This document shows, piece after piece, positions 46,821 through 57,674 of a stretch of DNA of 64,000 nucleotides. Made by a program: the position numbers and the translations under genes. The notes below the pieces were generated by a model that had not been told where the DNA came from, did no database searches, and worked only from the letters and a program-made list of their open reading frames with translations. This stretch comes from Lineus longissimus (taxonomy: Eukaryota > Nemertea > Pilidiophora > Heteronemertea > Lineidae). Position 1 is the first letter of the stretch; each line of letters starts with the position of its first letter. The stretch lies in NCBI RefSeq assembly GCF_910592395.1, contig NC_088315.1, forward strand, positions 5,272,501-5,336,500, given 5' to 3'.

Positions 46821-46870
46821 GTTGTTTGATCTGAAGCTAGAGGCACTTGACACGTCACTTCCGTATCCGT
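46814..46870 (-). promoter_or_regulatory. TTC17 start region with YY1-like and ETS/CRE-like motifs
   Basis: The start codon sits in caacatggcgg on the minus strand, an exact fit to the YY1-type site often found over the start codons of housekeeping genes. Just upstream are tgacacgtca and an acttccg core in plus-strand reading. There is no TATA box. Motif matches only. Confidence 0.4.
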
Positions 46871-47416
46871 TTCAGAACGCGCACTTGGCAAGCGCCGAAT
46901 GGCTAAATCGGGCGCGGTTCTTTTGAAATCAGATAGCGGCACGAGTCATGATTCTTGAATTAAGACTCGAATTAAAGTTCGATTACATTTTTCAATAGTT
47001 CCTAACAAAGCAAAAGTCGAAATCTTTTGAGAAGACCGGCAGGCATCAATTTGAAGGGTTGCGCACAGACCGTCCAGGACGTCGGCACTCGTTAAAATGA
47101 GACCCTACAATACATGCTCCTTCATATCAGTTTTACATTGTACTCGTGTCGGCTCCCCATCCCCTCAGTACGGCCAAAAGGGAATGAAAGACTCCTTAAA
47201 TGGTCAATAGGACAAAATAATCTGTTGCAATATTTCAGTCAAGGTTCTCGAGTTTTATGTAGACCCACATCGTGACAGATCAAGCACCCTGAACAAGTCT
47301 CAACCGTGCCATATAGGTGCATACGCTCCGGAATTGTAGGGAAGATTTAAGCCTGGACCAGAGCTTTCAAATTATATAAATCTTTAAAAAAACACGTAGA
47401 ATAATATGTAAGTAAG

Positions 47417-47422
47417 TTTATT
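47417..47422 (-). terminator. Candidate polyadenylation signal of the Kelch-b561 gene
   Basis: AATAAA on the minus strand about 550 bases past the stop codon, before the TTC17 promoter region. Position is plausible; use is unproven. Confidence 0.4.
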
Positions 47423-47971
47423 AAATTCAACTATAAACATTCCGAATCTATGAAGAACATGAACATATTGGTAAGAAAATAGAAAGCACAAAAGTGCAAA
47501 ATCTTATGTCAGTCGTCATTCTGACACTACAGAGAACGAATTAAAATGTTATCATGATGGTTTCCCTACACCGAATCAATAGTATAATCGAATATCTAAA
47601 ACGTATTTATAGTGTATAGAAGTCCGTGATAGTATATACAACAATTTACCAGGTGGGTATCTCTACCATCGGAGGACAAGCATAATATACATACAAAGCA
47701 ATACTGCGGCGAAACGGGGCGATTCGAGTCAAGATACGCGTTTTGTCCGGTGGGTATGTTCATGAAGAACATTCAACACTAGCTCATGCCCCGCAAGACC
47801 GCCATCTACGCTTGGAAGACCACGGAATAAAAACTTGCATAAATCCGTGGGTTATTTGGTCTCGAAATATGAACTGTCCCTATCGTCGGCACATACAATT
47901 AAGGACTGTCGCCGGGGTTGGGTAACACATTGAGGACTTCATGACTGAATTTAATTCGTTCATATTTTGTC

Positions 47972-50900
47972 TTACAGGTGGGTTACAGGGAGATCATCAT
48001 TTGAGTAACTGGAGACGCTTGCATTTATATCATCATTGCCCGCCACAGACTTGAAAATGTCATCAAAATCAAAATCATTGTCTTTGGTTTCGAAATTGCC
48101 GGTCACGGACAACCTGACAGACCCGTTCAACTTCTCCGGGACCGGCGGTGGAGACTCCACATCTTTCTTCGCGGCTCTGTCTAGCTCCTCTTCGATGATA
48201 TCGTTCATGCGTTTGGCACTGTCAACATTGTCGTAGATGGGGTCTGTGTCCTTCTCTTCTTCCTCATACAGGTCACTGAGTGGTCGATGCTTCACTGATT
48301 CACCGAACTGCGTGATTTCATGAGGCGTCAGCTCCAAGGATGTCTCTCCTTTGGGTGCCTCGAAACCGCCATTCACCATCCCTTTCATCATACTTTCTAA
48401 CCTTGGCGACTCAACCTGGGAGATTGTGCGGCCCGTGTTGATGGAAGTACGCCTCGAGGTTGACTGCGTGTACGCCTCATTCAACAAGTTCGCGTAGAAC
48501 TTATCTTTGGTGATCGACTTGGAGACCTTCTTGTTCCTCTCAGAGAGTTTCTTGTAGAATTCACAGAAGACGTAAATCAGGACGAGCAACCCCACGTACG
48601 AGAACCATAGGATCCATATGATTTGGTGGGGAACAGCCAGCAGGAGGCCAAGCGAGATGGTCACCAGTCCACCGATGAGGCTGATGCGGCCTGTGTATTT
48701 ATGGAATCCGTCCCACATAGATCGTCTGGTACTTTTGACTTCACCTGGTCTCGGATCTCGTGGTCGTCTGAAAAGAAAGGAGCAGAACTACTCATAAGAA
48801 TCGGACCGAGACAAAATTTCGAGACATGATCGACGTTAAAAAATTATTGACGTTAAATAGCAGCTTTGCATTCTTAACGAAGCTTTCTTATCAAAAGCTG
48901 CAGTCAAAAATGGAATGAGGTATTCGCTGACTTTCATCAAGAGGGTTCACCAAAGTTCTATCGGCATTATCCCACAAGTGCCAGAAATCCCATACTTCAA
49001 ACCGTATAGTCTCACATGAATTCCGATGCATACCTTTGGTTTTTGCGGTGCCATGTCACCGGAGATTACCTTCTCTTCCTTTGGTCGTCATTTAATAATT
49101 TCGTGTACATCGCAATATCCCAATTGCAATAGAATATCACTTACATTATTACTCCAATTGGTTGCATGATGCCCAGGATCATGACAATGATACCCAGCAT
49201 CCCGTGCACGAATTGCAGATGTTCTCCCTGGACGGAGAAAAAGGCCACAACGACACCAGCAACGGTGCAGACGAGACCCGTCACCTGCAAGAAGGTTAAA
49301 ATGGAACATAGGGTAACACAAAAATGTCACTTATCACAACAAAAAACAGCACTCCGTTTCTTATACAAGATGGCCGCCACAACAGCCATTTTGGATCCAC
49401 AAACATGGCCGCCACATCAGCCATCTTGCTGTTACCATTCAGTTACGATCTCGCCTGAAGCATGGATTTTGAGAAAAAGTTTTAGGCTGAAATTGATGTT
49501 ATTCTGTAGAGTTCCTGTTCTTGATAAAAACCAAGACTAGTATGTTGGAAGGAAGAAGTCGAATCCTACCTGACAAAACTTGTGAAGATGATACCAAAGC
49601 GGCGCCTTTTCCCTAAGATACCGAGCAAACAGGGCTCCGATCTGGAGGAAGAATCCCCAACCAAGTGTCATCAGAATCCCATGGAGGAGAATGAGGTTGA
49701 CGAACGACTTCCCGTAAGTCCTGCAGTCCGAGGAGATTTCTGCTTTGTCTGCGAAGGCAGCGTCTCCTCGAAGGAGCCAGAGGCCGTCTAAAATGATGCC
49801 ACTGAAAGAGAGACGGTTTTTTATGATCAGTACTTAATTCAAACATTCAAAACTGGCCCTCTGTATGCATCAAATTACGGGCAAGTTATCTAAACAATAT
49901 ACCAGGTTGGTGAATTACGTCGCTTTGATTTATAACACAGAGTTAGTTTGAATTCCTTATATTTGCAACCGCGCTATATAACACGATAAAAAGATTCACC
50001 ATGCCAATGCTTACCTTGAAACTGTAGCGCCACCAAACATATAAATACCCTCAGCACCGGTGGCCATAGCAACAGACATCCTTTTCGACGGTATCTTTGA
50101 GCCCTGGCAAGAAAAATGACAGAAAAAAATTCAGATGTGATGAGAGAATTCATTTCAAGGCAGGAATAAATTGGAAGAACTTCTCAAATTATTTCTAGCA
50201 AACGAATACGAGACGGCGAAATGGAGTCCAAAACTGGAGGGTATAAATACAAAAAAGGTCGCTGTCGTCTTTTCTTCCATTTGTGATAAGGATTTGTAAA
50301 GGGCCAGAGATCCTTTTTCCGAACAAACAGCTACTACATATTGTCTTAGTTGACATTCAAAATAAAGATCAAGCGCTCACTGTTGCTTTCCTCAGTGTCC
50401 ACAGTTTCGTGTCAGGATTGAAGATTGCCACTTCATCGTCTGGCGATGGTATCGTCTGAAAACAAATCGGTTAAAGAATTGTTTAAGAAAATGTAAACGC
50501 CTCAGGTGAATACTATTTGAGAGAAAAACTTCTAGTGTCTCCTTAAGAAGCTATGTAACTCTCGGTTTGAGCGCTTTTTTGACGCTTCTTCGCCACAACC
50601 AAGCAGTGTTATCTGGGTACATATGATTTTCTCAATGTCTAACATGGCTATCGGTATAACTCTTCGACAGAAAGATCTAAATTGCATATTCTCCTTGCTA
50701 TAAGTGAGCACCATTAGAAATAATTCGGTGTAATTTGGTAATCATGTACAACGTTCATCCGGGGCTGGGTACTATACTTACAGCAAGAACCTGTTTGCCC
50801 TGCTCGTCGCCGCCATAGACAATCACTCGTCTCTTGCCCTGGACGTAGGGAAGCATGGCCATAGAGGAATACACCCTGTCGAAAAAGATCAATGTAAAAA

Positions 50901-53266
50901 CAGTAAAAATCAAGATTCGTGAAAGATGACTGTGGTGATATATACCTTTATGTTATTTATTTATGGTACTACCCTATACATTAACTTTCTACAGTTTGAA
51001 ACATCGAATACCGGATTCAGTCGTGCGCTCTTCCCCTCGCACACCTTACATATAAAAGCTCGGTTATGAATGACGAGTGTTCCACTAACGTTCAGGATGG
51101 TAAACAACGGTCATGTTGAATCTCGAGGGCCAATATCTAGTTGATCTAATAAGGCGGTTACTTTATAACCTTACCTTGGCGGAGCACAGTTTGGTAATTG
51201 TTCCCATGTTCTTCTTTTGCCGTCGAAAAGCCAGGAATCTCCACTTGGACAGGGACCGCCGGTTTTTCCACCGCTGCAAAAAGAAACCTCATAATACAAT
51301 GTGATCTGCAACACTAACTGTTAGCGTCAACTTCTAATTTGGGCTTAACTGAAAGACATTGCCCTGGCTAATCCTTCTGCGAAACAGATCCCATATATGT
51401 CTGATTCCTACCTAAGGCAACCGCCAAAGATGAGTAATGTGTCTTCATCGACCATAGCTGCGCTGTGTTGGTCCCTGGCGTGAGGGTAGGCTGGTGAGTA
51501 CGGATGGGTGTCGTCAAAATCTGAAGAAGGGAATATTATATGGATGGGAGTCTTGGCACAGTTTTGTGTACAGGGTAAATATTGAACTGTACTGTATGTA
51601 TACGGCTTGGCACAATTATCAGCTGGCTAACAAGAAGGGAACCTGTATGGAAAAGGAGGCAGCCTTGCACTCTTACTAGCTCGGGGGGGGGGGAGCATTG
51701 ACTACAACCTGTGCATCATGGAACATGTCTTGCTACTCACCTCTGTACCACGAAGATTGCGTGACGTCGTAGGAGTAGACATCCGAATATTTCTGTGAGC
51801 CGGCTCCGAACGCAACGAAAAGATGTGTTTTATTTTCAAATATTCCGCCAGCTGCTCCGCCCCTGACGGCTGGCTTCATAGCGTTGCCGTAGAGAGATAA
51901 CCACATTTGATTGCTGAATGAGAGAGGAAGGAGATAGATAGGTTGAGTAATCGAACGCGTACGTCAAAGTGTACCTGAAATATGTGTCCGTATTTAGTAT
52001 CAGAGTGCTTGCTATTGTCACAACGTTTATGAATGATACTGGCAAGCAGTATTGTATCGCCATTTCGGACCAATTGGTAATTAGATATGCTAATGGGAAG
52101 TAACTTTAAACTTACCTTAGATATGATGGCATATCTCTCGCTGGTAGCTCTCTCCAGTAATCATTTCTGAAAATCAAAATGTTCTTTAAAACAGGTTTGC
52201 GCACAGCAGGGTTTGCGGTCTTTTTGGTAGACGTAAATCAGTTGAGATAAGAAAAGGAACTTGACACCAGGCAGATTTCGCAATCCCTACGAATGACCGA
52301 CAATACGAAACTGCATCTCGAATATCATTGTATTGTTTTTCTTTTGCATCCCTCACACTTACGCTAGATCTAAACGCCAGATGTCGCTGAAGTACGTGCC
52401 ATCGGCGCCCACCCCCATCACCACGTAAAAACTGTCACCAGAAATACCATACACGAAACTGTGTCTGGCTGCGGGAGATCTGAACAGGATGAATTTTGTA
52501 CTCCATCGATCTGAAATGATATCAGCATTGGTGAATTACTGGATATGCGCCCTTTAAAGACAAAATACATTCACGGGGGTGCAATTTCTGTCCGGTACTG
52601 TATTACAACAAAACGTGTGGTGATTGTAGTTGGAAAATTAATTTAATGAAAGGGCTAAGAGATTTAGAAAATCCCAGCAAATGTTATAATCCATGTTAAA
52701 TTCAATGATCCTGAGATTTGAAGGCAGGCACAGTCGATTGAGAATTTCTTCTTTCTATTGACTAGTTAAACACTGATTATAGCGGGTACACATTCCTACG
52801 AAATGTTAAGCCAAACAAGGTCCTTAGTGGGAAGGCCTATAGTCTTGCTATGCATTGCAGAGGGGCTACTTGCTATGCGTTGCAGAGGGGCTAATGTTTG
52901 TTTTTATTCAAGCTTTCCTTTAAATTGTTCCATATTTTGTGGGAAACTTACACACGAAAATGGGGTTTTTCCCGCAACTTCTCCACCATAAATCAGCATG
53001 CCTATAGTTGCCCCTTTAAGTTAAAGAATCAACTTACTCGTGTTTAAGTTAAAGAACCACAGATCGTTTAAGAGTTCATCTCCTCTCCGCCCTCCGAACA
53101 AAATCAGTTGGTTCCTCTTTCGGTCGAACGCCAAGCCCGCGTCCCTCCTGCCTTCAGGTCGGGTTGCTCCCAATATCGTTATCTTCTCCCACACCAACTG
53201 AGCTGAGGTCTGCTTTACAATGATTGAGACGGCGATCAGGATGGGCAGGATGCTCTTCGGAGTCAT
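47972..53266 (-). CDS. Kelch-repeat ectodomain / cytochrome b561 transmembrane protein, 12 coding exons
   Basis: Exons in transcript order: 53038-53266, 52363-52510, 52116-52166, 51741-51913, 51412-51520, 51175-51273, 50782-50875, 50381-50455, 50015-50103, 49570-49801, 49145-49284, 47972-48767; 744 residues with consistent phases. A signal peptide (about 1-22) precedes six Kelch-type blades (about 35-380; LILFGG, LLIFGG, VIVYGG and IYMFGG strands). A cytochrome b561 module follows directly, with no DOMON domain: H396 (LLHGILM), H429 (YHLHKF), H460 (FVHGMLG) and H502 (FHKYTG) are the four expected heme ligands. By analogy it moves electrons across a membrane, perhaps reducing ferric iron or another acceptor. 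The ~185-residue cytoplasmic tail has YDNV, PPPVPEK and the final THL, a class I PDZ-ligand pattern. The ATG at 53266 follows an acceptor ending at 53274, implying a 5' UTR intron; an in-frame ATG at 53332 lies inside that intron. Confidence 0.92.
49366..49428. promoter_or_regulatory. Cluster of YY1-like ATGGC motifs in an intron
   Basis: In the intron between coding exons 10 and 11 of the Kelch-b561 gene, 63 bases hold caagatggccgcc, agccattttgg, aaacatggccgcc and agccatcttg, alternating in orientation. The ends form an inverted repeat (caagatgg/ccatcttg). Confidence 0.45.
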
Positions 53267-54566
53267 TTTGTGTCTGGAAAGAAATGACTCGGTATTGTTT
53301 GGAAAAGGCCCAACCAAGGACTTAGAGGACAAATTCTTAATTTGTGAGCTAGTTCAACATTCAGGAGATCAGTTGTCCCATATTTACACGTACATTTCGA
53401 CATTCCTTGATCAGATCGGAAGACGTGTTGTACACATGTGGTTGATTGTGACTTTGTCCTTCGAACATGCAATATCTCAGTGCATGTAGAGATGTAACAT
53501 GATGTTCCCCGAGTCAGCTAACGAGAGTGCAACAAGGCCACCTCCTTTTCCAGAGAGGTACCCATTTATGGACACCGAACGATAGCGTAAAACCGTCCTT
53601 TTTCCATACATGTTCCCTTCCTGTTGGTCAACGAACGAAAGCGCATATGCAAGCATGGTCCCATCCTTTTCCATACAGGTTCCGTTCAAACGCACCTGAC
53701 TGCAAATGACTGCATCTCTACTTGAAATAATTAACTTTCTGACTTTTTAAAAATCTTAGTCGGGTTCGTGATTTTGAACCTGAACTCGCAAAGATAAAGT
53801 GATATGTAGGATGGTTACCCTCCTATCCATACCCTCGCTCGTCAATCTTCGTTCGTATGGCATGGCCGATTACGAAACCTCCCTATTTTTCGAATGATGG
53901 CCCTATGATTAACCTTAACGATTTATCATTTACTTACAAAGGACCTCTTACCTTTTTTTCGAAATTGATCAAAACAAGTAAAGAGTATTCCTCAAAGCGA
54001 TATATATTCCGAAATCCGTATGCAACGTCCGACCATCTGCGTCAAGGCGTTACATGTCCAATATCCTGAGTGTATTGGGCGTAACGAAATCAGCCATGGA
54101 CATTCTAAAAGCCACCTTTAGAACTGGTATTGAAAACCAACGCATTACGTAATGTTAGGGTAGGCTATAGAAGGGATTTCTATAATGAGCTTATTATCAT
54201 TGAATTGTATTGGCTTAGCATTTTTTTCTGTGCTCTGCGGGGTATGCCCATTATTGCAACATTTCAGTCTGTTAAGCCAACAATCTCAGCAACCGAACAT
54301 GATAGACAAAGCGCATTTTGAGTTTTTGTCGAAAATCGTAAATGTTTTTATTAGAACACCCTGTATTTTAAACAAAAGAGCAATCAAGTTGTGGAGGCTT
54401 TTCTTAAAACTTTTTTCATTGGTTCAGAGATATAGCTTTCGACGAATCATGAGCCTTCTTTCATAATGTTTTGGTAAACGCCCCAATTTCACTTCCGGTA
54501 AATTTTGTGAAAATCTCACTATTTTTGTCTCGTTTAGACGCGTTTATTTGACAAATCAGAAGAAAA
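53267..54566. other. Head-to-head gap between Kelch-b561 and myotrophin
   Basis: This 1.3-kb interval must hold the 5' UTR exon(s) of the Kelch-b561 gene (acceptor on the minus strand ending at 53274) and the promoter of myotrophin. An acttccgg site at 54491-54498, about 70 bases before the myotrophin ATG, is a perfect ETS-family core in reverse orientation. I could not place the upstream non-coding exon of the minus-strand gene. Confidence 0.5.
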
Positions 54567-55848
54567 ATGGAGGATTTCATGTGGTTAGTTAAGAATGCGG
54601 ATCTCAAACAACTGAAAAAAATAGTTGAAGAGGTAATATATCGCCTACTATATGCCAATTCGGCCTTTTCAATATTGCAGGAAACTCGCAAAAATCTCGG
54701 TGTGGAAGAAAAGGTAACCCCTGGAGAAGAAAGTATCGCCCTGCTTTTGAGATATTTTTGGCAAGGGATGCCCTGTCAGTGTAAGGCATATTTATCATGT
54801 CGCATGACATGATTATGTTACTGTGGCACAGTCAACCACTTTCCAATGTAAGGCCTCTAATTTCGCCAAGGACAAGGACAGTCAAGCCCAAGGATCACTT
54901 GATCATTTATTTTAGGTTTAATAGGAATAAAGTATAAGGTATAACTCAACTCAACTGCACCAAATTACTCTTACATGTACAGGTTATATGAACTTAATAA
55001 TATTGTAGATTTTTTCCCCTGACAGGGTAATTTGGATGTGAACAAGGAACAGCTTGGAGGGCGCAAGGCCTTGCATTTTGCTGCGGACTATGGTCATGAT
55101 GATATCATCAAGTACTTGTTATCAAAGGGTGCCGATATCAATGTGAGGACATGTCTTTTCCTATCTTCGATTCTCATCACACTCACAGTACCACATTTAT
55201 ACATAAAAAAACACTTTTGGGACTTGGGCAGATTAAGTGATTGTGAGGCTTTAACTATATGTATTTTAGTGCGTACATAAGTTTCTTTCAAGATATTTCA
55301 AGTATGCATTATGTCTTGGTGTGAGAAAATTGAAATACCAGTACCGACCCTCACAGTATTTGACTAATAGTGCTTCAGCTATTGTTAAGTATCTTTGAGT
55401 AATTTTCTGTTTACAAATAATGTTGCTACATGTTTATTTGCAGGAGGAAGACAAATTTGGGATCACACCACTATTATGCGCCATCTTTGAGGGACACATA
55501 GACACAGTGAAATTACTTCTATCTAACGTAAGTCAAACATCTTATTGCCTTGTTGCCAGTAGGGCAATTACCTCATGTGAGGTTGTCCAATGCAGTTTGA
55601 CAGTTGCCGTGCAAATATTATATCAAAACTGTAGAACTGTAGGGGACCCAGAAGACATTGATGACATCTAAAATTCCATGGTGTAAAAAATTTTATCATA
55701 ATATTCCTTTCTAACCTTGTGAAATTAAGTCATAAATTGATTCACCATTTTCTCCTTGCAGGGTGCTAGTAAAGATGGGCGGGCACCGGATGGTCAGACA
55801 TACATTGCTTGTGCGGACACAGCAGAAATGAAGAAGGCATTGTCATAG
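54567..55848 (+). CDS. MTPN: Myotrophin (ankyrin-repeat protein V-1)
   Basis: Exons 54567-54632, 55026-55142, 55444-55527 and 55762-55848, all phase 0, encode 117 residues; human myotrophin has 118. The small cytosolic protein consists almost entirely of ankyrin repeats: the core repeat [20 protein letters not shown] (about 31-50), then [15 protein letters not shown], and the final GRAPDGQTY part. In vertebrates it binds and inhibits capping protein (CapZ), favouring actin filament growth, and has been linked to NF-kappa-B signalling. The exons fall cleanly between repeat elements. The ATG is the first in frame and is followed by [12 protein letters not shown], matching the family start. It is divergent from the Kelch-b561 gene. 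Confidence 0.96.
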
Positions 55849-57668
55849 AAACTGTAATGTGAACCAAAACCATAGGATATGCCAGCCTCACTTTGGTCTT
55901 GTAATCTCACTGTCATTGAGGTCTTTCACCATTGACGTTGCCTGTCTCAAATTTATGTTGTTCGTTGCAAGTGAATTCGCCAATGAGGTGGGGAATGTTT
56001 TTATGAAAATAGTTGTCCAGCCAATTGAGAAATTGTGGGACTATAATCATAAGACAAAATAAGACTGAGACAGTTTTTCAAGTAGGTGGGTTATTAATCT
56101 GCTAACATAAGTTTTTCTAATTATTTTTTGAATATACCATTTCATTTATTTGTAAGATTTTTTCAAATTCAGTGTGGTCAGTCTTTGGTGGGTAATTTTT
56201 TACAAAGCAACACACCTATAGAATCATAATGGACAGAGTCAGCACTGTGGATGTTTCAATGGGATGGAAAGTTTACTTGGAAGATAAGGGGTTTGGGTAA
56301 TTTAATATCTCATGGCCTACATTCTATCATTGGCCAGGAACAATGTTTTTGCTTTGAAATTTGATTACCATGTTTAAATTACTCCTCGATGTGAGCTGTC
56401 GAGCAGATCTACCAGCGTAATAGTTTGGTATGTAATAATAATAATAATAATAATTGTTATAGAAAGTAGTCGGATCATGAATTAGATCAAGTGTTTCAGC
56501 TGGATAAAGTAGGTTACTCAAGTTCCGTTCCTTTGTAATTTTGCTTTCAAGTTCCTGGAAAATTTTCTTGTTATACATGTCATCAGCTGAAACACAGTGA
56601 AAGCCTGCCTTTCTAAGTGTGATATTCAAACTGGAACATGCTTCATAACCTTACAGAGTTTTATATTTACCCTTAATATTTGGGACCTATATCATGATTA
56701 TATCATGTCATATTATCATGTCATATAATCATCTTCCTTCAGTCGATTAGTGAACATGTTGCATCAAATCGCCAGTATAACCCAGTGTGATTTATGAAGT
56801 TGATGATCAGAACTGTGGGGAATTTTGAAATTCTTTCTACTTTACATGTATTTCATAAAAACAAGTAGACTTCATTTTCTCCATCAAATCTTTGCAATAT
56901 TCCTTATCGTCAATCAACCAGAGGTTTGGCCTCAGATACACAATATTTGCAAATGGCTAGAAGGGGAAATGCCATTGGCAATTACCTTGAAACTTGGTAA
57001 TTAGCTTTTGATTTGCTCATGGCCTCGTTAATAGATCCTGATAAGTTAACACTTTAAAGTGCTGAGGTGTAGCAATACTTAGTCAAAAAGATGAATTCAG
57101 AACCGTTGTAATGTGATTGTGCTCCAAAACATAGTAGGTTGATACTGGTATCTACAATTCTGTTAGTTGCACTCAAATACTGCTTGCTTTGGTGTCAAAG
57201 TCCTCCCTGTAGTTTCTGTGGTAAATCTCATCATGACATCACATATTTTGTTCCTGGGCTTGGATTGGCCAAGTCTTTTAAAAAGACGGTTGAGTTTTGG
57301 TAAGCAGGTATCATGGAAGTGTGCCGTTACCTTTTGCATAGATGTTAAAAGTTTTTCTGGAAGCCATTTGTGACCCTGTTAAGTTGCTTGGAGTCTTTCT
57401 GATGTCTGTGTTCAAAGACTTTTTCAAGCCATTCATTTTGGTATTCATTGTGTATAATGTGTTTGGTCCACAGTAATTTATTTTCTAGGTCTATATTTAA
57501 AAAACAAAAGTATTAAGTATTAGTATAAAAGTTTGCCAAGGGTATGGTGCACTAAAAATAGTCCATTGGTATTGCCGGCGCCTATTTCAAGTATTCTGGA
57601 AATCAGAAACGCATAGTTATACTTTTGAAGCTGATTTTGATTGTTCTCAAATATTTGCTTGATATCAC
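55849..57668 (+). other. Probable long 3' UTR of myotrophin
   Basis: AT-rich, no recognisable exon. Vertebrate myotrophin mRNAs are also known for long 3' UTRs. A (TAA)n microsatellite lies inside at 56433-56452. Confidence 0.45.
56433..56452. repeat. (TAA)n microsatellite
   Basis: A short uninterrupted run of about six to seven TAA units. It is likely to vary in length between individuals. Confidence 0.9.
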
Positions 57669-57674
57669 AATAAA
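57669..57674 (+). terminator. Candidate polyadenylation signal of myotrophin
   Basis: AATAAA in cacaataaaacc, about 1.8 kb past the stop codon. This would give a long 3' UTR; earlier cryptic sites cannot be excluded. Confidence 0.35.

Noticed and set aside
47972-53266. A DOMON domain between the Kelch repeats and the b561 core
   Set aside because: The last Kelch blade runs directly into the exon holding the first b561 helix; there is no room for a ~150-residue DOMON.
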